From the NCBI RefSeq assembly GCF_022763345.1, contig NZ_JALEGS010000100.1, positions 1 through 64,000 on the forward strand: a stretch of DNA of 64,000 nucleotides, in the 5' to 3' direction. The notes under the pieces were generated by a model. It did not search any database. It was not told the DNA's origin and saw only the letters and a list, made by a program, of their open reading frames with translations. A program made the position numbers and the translations under genes. The DNA is from Phaeodactylibacter sp. Lineage in GTDB: Bacteria > Bacteroidota > Bacteroidia > Chitinophagales > Saprospiraceae. Shown here piece after piece: positions 1-8,473 of this stretch (positions are counted from its first letter, which is position 1; the number at the start of each line of letters is the position of its first letter).

Positions 1-420
1 CCGAGCAACGCCTCTCTTGCGAAGCGAGTGCAAATGTAAAACGCTTTTCCCGTTCCCGCAAGCAACTTCTCTTTTTTTCTTAATCGGGGAAAGTCAGGTG
101 GCGGCCATGATTTGGCGTATTCGGGCAGACTTGCATTATGGCCTCGCCGGAAGTGAAGGTTTTTTGGTGTTTGATCCGTAGTACAGCGCTTGAACGAGGA
201 ATAATTTTTTTGGCCGGGCACTTGCCTACACCTTATATATACAGTGTCCATTTAGGAAAGCCTGTGGCAGTGATGTGCAGCCCCCTGGCCCGAAGGGCTG
301 AGCGAATAGCGAAGGGCGGAACGTAACGACCCGCTGCAGGCGGGTGCCACCCTACTGCTTGGAGCCCGACTACGTAGTATATTGAATTAGCATCATACCT
401 TAATTGCAGCCTGCTGACCT
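1..420. other. Intergenic region with short GC-rich hairpins
   Basis: No convincing gene is seen here; the one 62-codon open frame (138-326) resembles nothing and has poor codon use. The segment holds a GGCCCGAAGGGC-like hairpin near 288-299 and a hairpin ACCCGC / GCGGGT at 329-345 with a 5-base loop. Both lie downstream of the minus-strand ygiQ gene and could act in its transcript end, but neither is followed by a T run on that strand. Confidence 0.4.
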
Positions 421-2331
421 CTACCGCCCGTACCGCTTCTTCCGCTTCCCCTTTTTTACTTCGCCCCGCTTTTTGACGTACTCTTTCTTCCGGAACTTCT
501 TTTGGTCGTCGATGAGCTTCTCGATGAGGTCTTCCCGGCCGATGCTGATGAGCTTCTCGCGGATCTGTTTGTGGTTCTCCCGCTTGTGCCAGAAGAAAAA
601 CATGTGCTGCTGCCGTTTTTCCGTTTTACTCTTGGCTGTGTAGACCGGCTTGAGGGTGTAGGGGTGCACGCCGGTGTAATAGATGACCGTGGCAACTGTC
701 ATGGGGGTGGGTGTAAAATCCTGCACCTGCTCCAGCTTGAAGCCCATGTCTTTGGTTTCAGCCGCCAGGTTAGCCATGCTTTCCTCTTTGGAGCCCGGGT
801 GGCTGGAGATAAAGTAAGGGATAAGCGGCTGATTAAGGCCGTGCTTTTTATTGATCGCGTCGTATTTCTTCTTGAACTCGTGGAAGTGCTTGAAGGAAGG
901 CTTGCGCATGATCCGCAGGGTATCATCTGAGGTGTGCTCGGGAGCTACTTTGAGGCGGCCGCTGATGTGGCAGGTCACCACCTGCTCCATGTATTCGTCG
1001 AGGCTGCCATCGTTATTTTTGTTGTAACTGTCCACCAGCAGGTCGTAGCGGATGCCGCTGCCCACAAAGGCTTTTTTCACCTCAGGGTGGGCGTCCACTT
1101 TGCGGTAAAGCTCGGTCATAGGCTTGTGGCTCGTGTCCAGGTTAGAACAGACGACCGGATGGATGCAGGAAGGGGCCACACAGCGGTCGCAAATCTCCTG
1201 CACCTTGCCTTTCATCTTGTACATATTGGCGGAGGGGCCCCCAAGGTCGCTGATATAGCCTTTGAAGTCGGGCATCTTGGTGACTTGTTCCACCTCTTTG
1301 AGAATCGACTCCTCAGAACGGCTGGCGATGAACTTGCCCTGATGTGCAGAAATCGTGCAGAAGCTACAGCCCCCGAAGCAGCCGCGGTGCATATTGACCG
1401 AAAACCGGATCATCTCGTAGGCCGGGGGCGTCCCGCGCTTTTTGTACTTGGGGTGGGGCATGCGGGTGTAGGGCAGGTCGAAGGACTTGTCGATCTCTTC
1501 TTCCTCCATAGGTGGGTAGGGCGGATTGATGACGAGGGTCTTCCCATTAACCTCCTGAAGGATGCGCTTGGCCTGCACCTTATTGGACTGCTGCTCCACG
1601 TGTTTGAAATTGGCAGCGAAGGCCAGCTTGTCCCGCAGGCATTTCTCATGAGAATTGAGCCACAGATCGTCCCAGTTTTTATTTTTCGGCACCTGCTCCG
1701 GGTCCCGCTGTATGGCGGTTTGCAGCACTGTATCAATGGCATGGAAGGGCACTCCTTTTTGCAGCAGGCGCACGATCTCCCTAAGCGGCAGTTCGCCCAT
1801 GCCATAAACGAGCATATCAGCCCCGCTCATTTCCAAAATGTTAGGGAAAAGCTTATCGGACCAATAGTCGTAGTGTGTAACACGGCGCAGGGAGGCCTCA
1901 ATGCCACCGATGAGCACCGGCACGTCCGGATAGACCTGTTTGAGGGCTTTGGTATAGACCATAGTGGCGTAGTCGGGCCGGAAACCGGCAGCACCGCCCG
2001 GTGTGTAGGCATCCGTAGACCGGCGGCGGCGGGCAGCCGTGTAGTGGTTAACCATACTGTCCATGCAGCCGGAGGTGACGCCAAAGAACAAACGGGGCTT
2101 GCCCATCTTCTTAAAGTCGCGCAGGTCGTCCTGCCAGTTGGGCTGTGGTACGATAGCTACACGCAGGCCTTCGCTTTCCAGGATACGGCCGATAACGGCT
2201 GTGCCGAAAGCCGGGTGGTCTACATACGCATCCCCGGAGATGATAACCACGTCCAATTCATCCCACCCTCTTGCTTCCACTTCTGCCCGGGTGATGGGCA
2301 GCCACTCCGTTACAGGCCTATTGTCTAGCAT
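421..2331 (-). CDS. ygiQ: YgiQ family radical SAM protein
   Basis: Cytoplasmic radical SAM enzyme of the YgiQ family; the reaction of the family is not established. The SAM/4Fe-4S motif CxxxCxxC is Cys318, Cys322 and Cys325 in HRGCFGGCSFC. The first 300 residues match the N-terminal YgiQ region (conserved GGIEASLRR and YDYWSDK). The part after the SAM core carries the conserved DFTPTPMT and HPYTLKPVY stretches of the C-terminal DUF3362-type domain. The last 30 residues are a Lys/Arg-rich tail. At 636 residues it is shorter than the E. coli protein but close to Bacteroidota versions. The ATG start is followed at once by sequence conserved in the family (WLPITRAEV). It stands alone, divergent from the aldehyde dehydrogenase gene. 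The identification is secure, the chemistry is not known. Confidence 0.95.
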   Translation of the reverse strand: MLDNRPVTEWLPITRAEVEARGWDELDVVIISGDAYVDHPAFGTAVIGRILESEGLRVAIVPQPNWQDDLRDFKKMGKPRLFFGVTSGCMDSMVNHYTAARRRRSTDAYTPGGAAGFRPDYATMVYTKALKQVYPDVPVLIGGIEASLRRVTHYDYWSDKLFPNILEMSGADMLVYGMGELPLREIVRLLQKGVPFHAIDTVLQTAIQRDPEQVPKNKNWDDLWLNSHEKCLRDKLAFAANFKHVEQQSNKVQAKRILQEVNGKTLVINPPYPPMEEEEIDKSFDLPYTRMPHPKYKKRGTPPAYEMIRFSVNMHRGCFGGCSFCTISAHQGKFIASRSEESILKEVEQVTKMPDFKGYISDLGGPSANMYKMKGKVQEICDRCVAPSCIHPVVCSNLDTSHKPMTELYRKVDAHPEVKKAFVGSGIRYDLLVDSYNKNNDGSLDEYMEQVVTCHISGRLKVAPEHTSDDTLRIMRKPSFKHFHEFKKKYDAINKKHGLNQPLIPYFISSHPGSKEESMANLAAETKDMGFKLEQVQDFTPTPMTVATVIYYTGVHPYTLKPVYTAKSKTEKRQQHMFFFWHKRENHKQIREKLISIGREDLIEKLIDDQKKFRKKEYVKKRGEVKKGKRKKRYGR

Positions 2332-2365
2332 GACCAGTTTTTTTTACTTGTGTCGATTCAATCTG

Positions 2366-2391
2366 CAAACATACAAAACCCTAACAATCAA
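2366..2391 (-). promoter_or_regulatory. Candidate Bacteroidota promoter for ygiQ
   Basis: On the minus strand a TATGTTTG box (2366-2373) matches the TAnnTTTG -7 element of Bacteroidota sigma factor, about 35 bases before the ygiQ ATG. A TTG at 2389-2391 lies 15 bases upstream of it, a spacing shorter than the usual 17-23, so the -33 assignment is weak. Confidence 0.4.
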
Positions 2392-2612
2392 CAGGTAAAA
2401 AGGGGTCACTTATGGGGCTGAAAAATTCAGGTAAAGTGCGCGCAAAGGAAAAAAAGGCATAACTATGCCCGGTGAATTTACCGGTCTTTGCGAAAACCGC
2501 CACGTACGATGCGTGAAACACCCCCCGAAAGCACCAACCCGCAGCGGGAAAGGCACCAAAATCCAATACAATTGCCTATTTTCGGGAAGCGAAACCAACT
2601 AAAACCAAGCGC

Positions 2613-4067
2613 ATGTCCGCCGAAAAGTACATCAAGAACTATATTAATGGTGCCCTTGTGCCCGCAGTGGCCGGTGACTACCTGGAGAACCTAACGCCCT
2701 CCACAGGAGAAGTGTACAGCTATCTTCCGGATTCTGGCCCGGCGGATGTCGATCAGGCCGTTAAAGCTGCTCAGGAAGCCTTCCCTGGCTGGTCCAATGC
2801 GGAGCCCCGTACCCGTTTTCGGCTGATGATGCGCATCGCTGACATCATAGAACAAAACCTGGAGGTTTATGCCAAAGCCGAAGCCCTGGACAGTGGCAAG
2901 CCTTTCACCATGTCGAGTACGGTGGACATTCCAAGAGCGCAGTCCAATTTTCGCTTTTTTGCGACAGCCGCCCTGCAATTCGGGTCCGAAAGCCACCACA
3001 TGGCCGGAAGTGCCATCAACTACACCCTGCGTCAGCCCCTTGGCGTAGTCGGTTGCATATCGCCCTGGAACCTGCCGCTCTACCTGTTCACCTGGAAAAT
3101 TGCGCCCGCACTAGCTGCTGGCAATACGGTCGTAGCCAAACCTTCAGAACTGACGCCCATGACCGCCTTCCTCCTGTCCCAGGCCTGCATTGAAGCCGGG
3201 CTGCCTGCAGGGGTGCTAAATATTGTGCACGGTCTTGGCCCTAAAGCCGGGCAAGCCATTGTAGAACACCCCGGAACCAAGGCTATTTCCTTTACCGGAG
3301 GGACGAAGACCGGGCAGCATATTGCCCGCACGGCCGCGCCTATGTTCAAGAAGCTCTCTTTGGAGCTCGGTGGCAAAAACCCCAACATTATCTTTGCAGA
3401 CTGTGACTTCGACGAGATGATAGTGCAAACCCTGCGTTCCTCTTTTTCTAATAATGGGCAGATTTGCCTGTGCGGTTCCCGCGTTTATGTACAACGGCCA
3501 ATCTACGAACGCTTTCGGGACGAGCTGGTTAAACGCACCCAATTCCTGAAAGTCGGGCCGCCCCTAGCCAAGGACACAGACCTGGGCGCGCTGGTTTCCA
3601 AAGCCCATATGGAAAAGGTACAGTCTTACCTCAGCCTGGCCGAAGTGGAAGGCGGGAAAATCCTCTGCGGCGGCACCCCAGTCAATCCGGGTGGCATTTA
3701 TGAGCATGGATACTATCTGCGGCCGGCAATTGTAGAAGGGCTGCCTATCGACTGCCGTACCAATCAGGAAGAAATTTTTGGCCCCGTAGTCAGCATTGCT
3801 CCGTTCGACACCGAAGCGGAGGCTTTGGAACTAGCCAATGGCACCCCTTATGGCCTATCTGCCACGCTTTGGACGCAGGATGTAAGCCGGGCACACCGAA
3901 TGGCGGAACAGTTGCAGGCAGGCATCGTATGGGTCAATTGCTGGATGTTGCGCGACCTGCGCACCCCATTTGGGGGAATGAAGCAGTCCGGTGTGGGGCG
4001 CGAAGGGGGGCAGGAAGCACTGCGTTTCTTTACAGAGCCTAAAAACGTTTGTGTGAAGTACTACTAA
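2613..4067 (+). CDS. NAD(P)-dependent aldehyde dehydrogenase, 2-(hydroxy/amino)muconate semialdehyde type
   Basis: ALDH superfamily enzyme of 484 residues that oxidises an aldehyde to the acid. The catalytic cysteine is Cys285 in NNGQICLCG and the general base is Glu251 in LELGGKN; the cofactor-binding segments ISPWNLPL and FTGGTKTG are present. The C-terminal block WVNCWMLRDLRTPFGG is typical of the ALDH8A1 / 2-aminomuconate and 2-hydroxymuconate semialdehyde dehydrogenase branch, which acts in kynurenine breakdown or aromatic meta-cleavage. No other gene of those pathways is adjacent, so the substrate is an inference from family resemblance. The ATG lies directly before the conserved N-terminal KNYINGALV. 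It is single-gene, divergent from ygiQ, with 800 bases of apparently empty DNA behind it. Confidence 0.9.
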   Translation: MSAEKYIKNYINGALVPAVAGDYLENLTPSTGEVYSYLPDSGPADVDQAVKAAQEAFPGWSNAEPRTRFRLMMRIADIIEQNLEVYAKAEALDSGKPFTMSSTVDIPRAQSNFRFFATAALQFGSESHHMAGSAINYTLRQPLGVVGCISPWNLPLYLFTWKIAPALAAGNTVVAKPSELTPMTAFLLSQACIEAGLPAGVLNIVHGLGPKAGQAIVEHPGTKAISFTGGTKTGQHIARTAAPMFKKLSLELGGKNPNIIFADCDFDEMIVQTLRSSFSNNGQICLCGSRVYVQRPIYERFRDELVKRTQFLKVGPPLAKDTDLGALVSKAHMEKVQSYLSLAEVEGGKILCGGTPVNPGGIYEHGYYLRPAIVEGLPIDCRTNQEEIFGPVVSIAPFDTEAEALELANGTPYGLSATLWTQDVSRAHRMAEQLQAGIVWVNCWMLRDLRTPFGGMKQSGVGREGGQEALRFFTEPKNVCVKYY

Positions 4068-4877
4068 ACTGGCGGTATTTTTCACTCCCGGAGCTAACCT
4101 AACAAGGTGCTTGCAGAAAATGTGGAAAGCGGGGGCTTTATCCACACGTTTTCCACACCCCGGAAAGCTGAGTATCCTAGAATCTGGCAAAAAAATTCTA
4201 TTCGCCCAGCGGACGGCCCTGTCAAATATTTTTCCAGGTGCCCGGTCCATGCTAGCATATGTATTAAGCTTTGAGCGCCAATACCTGTTAAGGTATTTCA
4301 GGCTTTGTGGCCAGGTATTCAAAATTTGCCAGGGAAGCTTGCCTTTCCGGCAAAAAAATGCCATCTTTGAATATTAGATGGCGTTGTTAAAAATTTTCCA
4401 TCCGAAACATAATCCGATCCAGATTGGGGGTACCGCCTCCCTTCCGGTGGAACTGAGAAGACGCGCAGCATGAGTCCTATAGCCATTCATAGCTGAGGGC
4501 AGCAGCTGCTTACCCCAATTTGCTTAAAGCTTATCAAGATTCCCCTTCGTACCTACGGAGGGCTACTTGAAAGGCGACCTTTCACTATGGGATGTATTTC
4601 CCCTACGGAGAAGTGCACAATACAATCTACTTAGCCTGTAGCTGAACAGTCTTACAAAGACAGCAGCCAGTACAACCTCAAACCGAATTACCCCCCTATT
4701 GCTCCTGCATGGAGTGCCCGGGGTAACCTAGGTTGAGCGATTTTATCCGCGGTGGTGGTTTCCGGAGAAGTCCGGATCAGCAGTGCTACCTCGGAAAAAG
4801 GTTACATCGTCCACAGCGGATGATGTCCCGATACTAAAGGAATTAACTACAACAGAGGATATCAAAAGGCAGCAGCA
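4068..4877. other. Intergenic region, no gene recognised
   Basis: About 810 bases between the aldehyde dehydrogenase and the TPR gene. The longest open frame on the plus strand (88 codons from 4111) has no recognisable motif, and the minus-strand frame over it runs into the dehydrogenase gene. No tRNA, strong hairpin or clear promoter box was found. It resembles the long empty stretch at 57-59.8 kb in its mixed composition. Confidence 0.4.
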
Positions 4878-5894
4878 ATGACTTACAAAGCTATTTTTTC
4901 CGGTCACTTCGAGTTCGGTACCGAGCGTAGCTACCAGAAAATGGTAGACATGTTCGAGCACCGCTCTGAAAACTACTACCGCAACGCCATCTTACTCAAT
5001 GGCGAAGAGGTCTTCGATGAGGAGTCTCAATCGCTCCACGTGCCCCGGCATATCGCCCCGGCCGCAACATCCAAAGAGTGGAACAACACGATTAACATTC
5101 TGAAATTTGTGGCAGACTATGCGATTGCCGGCAGTTTCAGCGCGTGGATGGTCAATGAAGGGAAGGTGGTCAAACACCACTTCATCGAACCTAACAGCGA
5201 CAAAGCAGCGGTGCAGGCTTTCCTTAAGGGCCGGGAACTGGTTCAGGAAGAGGGCCGGGAAAAGGAAGCCATGAAAGCCCTCAGCCGGGCTATCGACAAG
5301 TACGAACGCCATGCCAAGGCCTACGAACGCCGTGGTTTTGTGAATCAGCAGCTGCGCAACTACGAAGATGCCATATACGATTACTCCAAGAGTATCGATA
5401 TTAACCCGAATGCAGCAGAGCCTTACCTTGGCCGGGCATTGGTTTACATCGTCAAAGAAGACTACGCCTCAGCTGCTGCTGACCTGGTGATGGCCATTAA
5501 GGGCTCTATCCCTTTGCAGCCGATGTTCTGGCAATCCCGCCGCATCAAGGGGGAGTGCCACCTGAAGCTTAAGCAGTGGGATAAAGCAGAATTCGAACTG
5601 AAATTTGTTACCAAACGTCAATTCACAGAAGATGATCCCAATTACAAGTGGCGTAAACGGGCTCTGTGTAATTACGGCATCGCCCTCTTCGAACAGCAAA
5701 AGTACCAAGACGCACTAAAGGCATTCGACGGTGCCCTTAGCATCGATACCGGGCTGGAAGTCCCACAATCCGAACTGTTGCTCTACCGGGGCATGACCCT
5801 TCAGCAACTCGGCGAATCGGGGTTTCAACAGGCCTGGGAGGAAGCCGCTAACTATGGATCTGAGCGGGCTGCTGAATTGCTGCAGGCGATTTAG
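4878..5894 (+). CDS. TPR repeat protein with a conserved N-terminal domain
   Basis: Protein of 338 residues with no signal peptide, so probably cytoplasmic. Residues 1 to about 110 form a compact domain (starts TYKAIFSGHFEFGTE; contains WNNTINILKFVADYAIAGS) that I do not recognise. From about 115 to the end there are tetratricopeptide repeats, the clearest being AKAYERRGFVNQQLRNYEDA, AAEPYLGRALVYIVKEDYAS and ALCNYGIALFEQQKYQDALK. TPR proteins act as protein-protein scaffolds; the partner is unknown. It is a single gene closed by a strong terminator at 5933-5972. The first ATG of the open frame is used because the sequence right after it already looks like folded protein. Confidence 0.75.
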   Translation: MTYKAIFSGHFEFGTERSYQKMVDMFEHRSENYYRNAILLNGEEVFDEESQSLHVPRHIAPAATSKEWNNTINILKFVADYAIAGSFSAWMVNEGKVVKHHFIEPNSDKAAVQAFLKGRELVQEEGREKEAMKALSRAIDKYERHAKAYERRGFVNQQLRNYEDAIYDYSKSIDINPNAAEPYLGRALVYIVKEDYASAAADLVMAIKGSIPLQPMFWQSRRIKGECHLKLKQWDKAEFELKFVTKRQFTEDDPNYKWRKRALCNYGIALFEQQKYQDALKAFDGALSIDTGLEVPQSELLLYRGMTLQQLGESGFQQAWEEAANYGSERAAELLQAI

Positions 5895-5932
5895 AAAAGC
5901 CTTTTCCTGCGCCTTTTTAATGTCTTCTTCGT

Positions 5933-5972
5933 AAGCCTGGTGTTCTGCAATAAAAGAGCACCAGGCTTTTTT
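5933..5972 (+). terminator. Rho-independent terminator of the TPR gene
   Basis: Stem of 14 pairs, AAGCCTGGTGTTCT (5933-5946) with AGAGCACCAGGCTT (5955-5968), one G-U pair, 8-base loop, followed by a run of T. It starts 39 bases after the TPR stop codon and separates it from the convergent outer-membrane protein gene. Confidence 0.9.
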
Positions 5973-5991
5973 AGTCTTGCTACATCCTTCC

Positions 5992-6636
5992 TTACAATCG
6001 GTAACCTAGTCCAAGCCGGAGTTGCCGGAGTCCCAACCAATCTATTTCAAAGTTAGTCAGCGTTCGTTGCTGCTCCGGCAGACCGGGATTGTGGGAATAA
6101 GAGCGATTCAGGGCATAGGTAAAATTCACAAGTCCCACACTCAAGTCTAAAAATAAGCGAGGCCGGAGCGGCACCTCAAAGTGCGATACGAAATCCATTC
6201 CAAGCCCTACGCGGTTCCGGTCATTACGGAAACGACCAATAGTCGTTGGCATTTCTTCTCTGTGCTGATAAAAGACCTGCCATGCACCTCCCACACGGAG
6301 CCGTACCTCCTCTAGAATCTTTTTGCGGATATAAACGCCATATTCGTACCTCAGATGTACCTGCCGCAGCTGCTGCGTATATTCGGGCAAATCATTTTCA
6401 CCGCCATAGTAGCCTAGCTCGAGCTCCTGTACTTTTGCCCCCTTTGCAGTAGATAATGCTAACGAGAAAGGACCGACGTCAAAACCTTTAGGCGATCGTG
6501 GCCAGTAAGTATGCCAACGGGAATTAAGTACGTAGGCGCTGCCATACACCCGGGCCTCATAGGTGCGGGCAGGCGTATCTTGCCCGAATAAGGGGCTGAT
6601 TAAACAAAGTAATGGCAACCAAAGGTAACTTTTCAT
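5992..6636 (-). CDS. Small outer-membrane beta-barrel-like protein
   Basis: A 214-residue protein with a cleavable signal peptide (MKSYLWLPLLCLISPLFGQ). The mature part is rich in alternating polar and hydrophobic strands with aromatic ends (for example VHLRYEYGVYI, VRLRVGGAWQVFY and FLDLSVGLVNFTY). It ends in LRLGLGYRL, the kind of last strand seen in outer-membrane barrels. The length would suit an 8- to 10-stranded barrel. No catalytic motif is visible and the family is not recognised; ligand and role are unknown. It is convergent with the TPR gene. Confidence 0.65.
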   Translation of the reverse strand: MKSYLWLPLLCLISPLFGQDTPARTYEARVYGSAYVLNSRWHTYWPRSPKGFDVGPFSLALSTAKGAKVQELELGYYGGENDLPEYTQQLRQVHLRYEYGVYIRKKILEEVRLRVGGAWQVFYQHREEMPTTIGRFRNDRNRVGLGMDFVSHFEVPLRPRLFLDLSVGLVNFTYALNRSYSHNPGLPEQQRTLTNFEIDWLGLRQLRLGLGYRL

Positions 6637-6768
6637 AAGCGCGTATTTAAATTGAACGAATGGGCTGCAAAATACTATTTTTTTATTTCTGAAGCTTCAA
6701 AGAATGGCCGCTGAGTATGGGCAAATACAGCCCGCCCGGACTAATCCACATGGATGAATTGCAGCGTG

Positions 6769-7662
6769 TCATACCGGTGCCTGCCATGGCTTGGGCTTTA
6801 AGCTTTGTTCCAGATGACCCCAGCAATGTACCCGGGCAGGTACAAGGGGCACTTCTTGATAGCCCGCATATTCCGTCTCGTACTCCAAAAAGGCACAGCG
6901 CGGACAGTGCATACAATCCTGAATGACGTTGGCAAAAGCCTGCCCCTCCCGGTAACCGGAGCGCCATCGCCGCTTGCCCAGTGGGCAATCAGTGGTCAGG
7001 TACTGATGGTAGCCTTTGTACAAGCGGTGTTTGACCGGCCGGGCAATCGCCATTTTGCGCAAGCGGAACTCAGCCCGCTGCTGCGCCGGATTGAACAGCC
7101 ACTTTTTATAGCCCGTCCCCTGCTGCAATTCGTACTCAAATGCCCGTATATCGGGTGGCCTGCTGCTGCCCTTCAGCACCGCTTCGTACAACGGCAGCGC
7201 ATCAATTTCCAGGGCTGGCAGGCCCAACTTCCGGAGTTTTTGTTGCTTGCGGGGCGGGGCCTAATGGGTGACGGCGACCTCCAGCAACAGGGCGCGCTGC
7301 CCTTTACGCAGGATAAGGTCCGGATAAAGCTGCCCGACATAAGGCTCTTCCTCCACCCTATCGTACTTGAACAAATAAGGCTGAAAGTAAGCCGCCGACT
7401 GCCGGTGCAGGTACAGAGCGGGCACTACGATGCTGTGCCTTGCCCGAAAGAAGGCTTTGATACGTAAATGCAGGCCCGTTTCCAGCCCATGGGCACAGTC
7501 TGCCCCTTTGTAGTGCGCAAAATGGTGGGCGTGTTTGTCTCCCTTTTTAGCAACCATCGGTGCACCACAGGCTAAGCAGGTACAACCGCAAGACAAGCCA
7601 CGGGGGACTTCATCAATACTTACAATCTGATGATTGCGAAGAGCGAAAGGTAAAGCGCGCAT
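6769..7662 (-). pseudogene. CoiA-like nuclease-family gene interrupted by an in-frame amber codon
   Basis: Two open segments, 7662-7261 (133 residues) and 7260-6769, lie in the same reading frame and are separated only by TAG at 7261-7263. Read through, they give one protein of about 297 residues. The first part has a zinc-ribbon-like motif (Cys29, Cys32, HHFAH, Cys56) and the nuclease-like core YPDLIL...LLLEVAVTH typical of CoiA-like proteins. The part after the stop resumes with KLRKLGLPALEID, which in relatives directly follows that core, and ends with a CPLG / CMHCPRC cysteine cluster. I therefore read it as one gene broken by a point mutation, or less likely one that uses read-through. 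The family is linked to competence or DNA processing. The stop falls just after the presumed active-site strand. Confidence 0.75.
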
Positions 7663-7724
7663 TTTTTACAACAAAATACACACGTTATCAAATAAATGCA
7701 ACTCCCAAACCGTCATATTTCTTG

Positions 7725-7732
7725 TATCTTTA
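7725..7732 (+). promoter_or_regulatory. Candidate -7 box for the DUF4412 gene
   Basis: TATCTTTA is one base from the Bacteroidota TAnnTTTG element and lies 22 bases before the DUF4412 ATG. No clear TTG at the -33 distance was found, so this is tentative. Confidence 0.3.
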
Positions 7733-7753
7733 AGCAAAATCAAAAATCGAAAC

Positions 7754-8446
7754 ATGCGTATTTTATTCGTATTACTGTTCGCAGTGAGCACATTGACACT
7801 AAGCCAGGCACAGGAAATTTTTCAAGGAACCCTGGAGTACAGCTACAAGCTTAATGCAGAGGGAGAAGAAGCTGGCATGATGGCCGCCTTTATGCCCGAA
7901 AAGATGATTACCCGCTATGGCGACAACCAAATGGCCACCGAAATGGTAGGCGGCATGGTGGCGAACATGATGGGGCGTATTATCGTGAACAACGGTCAGT
8001 CCTATGTGGTCAAGGATAGTGAAAAAACCATTTTCGAAATGTCAGAAGATGATATGGAAGAAGGGCAGGAGGCATTTGCCAATCAGGAGCAGGCCAAAAA
8101 GGTAGCCGGCGAGACCATGGAAATTCTTGGCTATACCTGCCATAAATATGTTCTTGCCATGGCTAACGACGAGGGCGGAAAAACCGAACAGGTGATCTGG
8201 GCGACAGATGCTTTTAAGGCGCCCCAGCTATCCGTACCTAATCAGGGCAATGTGTCGGCAACTGGCTTCTTCGGCTCCTCTAATATCGAGGGACTACCGA
8301 TGCGGATTGAAATTGCCACGCCTGGAGTCGAAGGCGGGCTGATCATGGAAGTGGTCAAACTGGATAATACGCCCGTTGAGGCCTCCTACTTCGAAAAGCC
8401 CGAAGGTTATACGGTAAAACCTATGTCTGAAATGATGAAGTTCTAG
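7754..8446 (+). CDS. DUF4412 family secreted protein
   Basis: Protein of 230 residues with a signal peptide (MRILFVLLFAVSTLTLSQAQ), so periplasmic or outer-membrane associated. The mature sequence matches the DUF4412 pattern: an N-terminal EIFQGTLEYSYKL strand, repeated Met-rich segments, a central ETMEILGYTCHKY motif (the single conserved Cys lies after the 'ilGy' stretch), and a C-terminal PVEASYFEKPEGY. The function of the family is not known. I chose the ATG at 7754, not the longer frame from 7634, because it puts the signal peptide at the N-terminus and the longer frame would overlap the start of the divergent gene. The gene runs 27 bases ahead of the beta-helix lipoprotein gene and may be co-transcribed with it. 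Confidence 0.8.
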   Translation: MRILFVLLFAVSTLTLSQAQEIFQGTLEYSYKLNAEGEEAGMMAAFMPEKMITRYGDNQMATEMVGGMVANMMGRIIVNNGQSYVVKDSEKTIFEMSEDDMEEGQEAFANQEQAKKVAGETMEILGYTCHKYVLAMANDEGGKTEQVIWATDAFKAPQLSVPNQGNVSATGFFGSSNIEGLPMRIEIATPGVEGGLIMEVVKLDNTPVEASYFEKPEGYTVKPMSEMMKF

Positions 8447-8473
8447 TATCTCCTGCCCTAACCCAGTTCAACC

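Noticed and set aside
138..326. 62-codon frame near the window start
   Set aside because: No motif, no promoter and it covers GC hairpins; not supported as a gene.
934..2328. Long open frame (464 codons) on the plus strand opposite ygiQ
   Set aside because: It lies fully antisense to a well-conserved gene and shows no family resemblance; a shadow of the codon usage on the other strand.
2697..4067. Kynurenine or aromatic meta-cleavage operon around the aldehyde dehydrogenase
   Set aside because: No dioxygenase, decarboxylase or hydrolase of these routes lies nearby.
3855..4364. Minus-strand frame of 169 codons overlapping the aldehyde dehydrogenase end
   Set aside because: More than a third is antisense to conserved coding sequence and no family match is evident.
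7261..7263. Amber codon as pyrrolysine or other recoding site
   Set aside because: No pyrrolysine genes or recoding signal are seen and the family does not use it; a plain mutation is the simpler reading.
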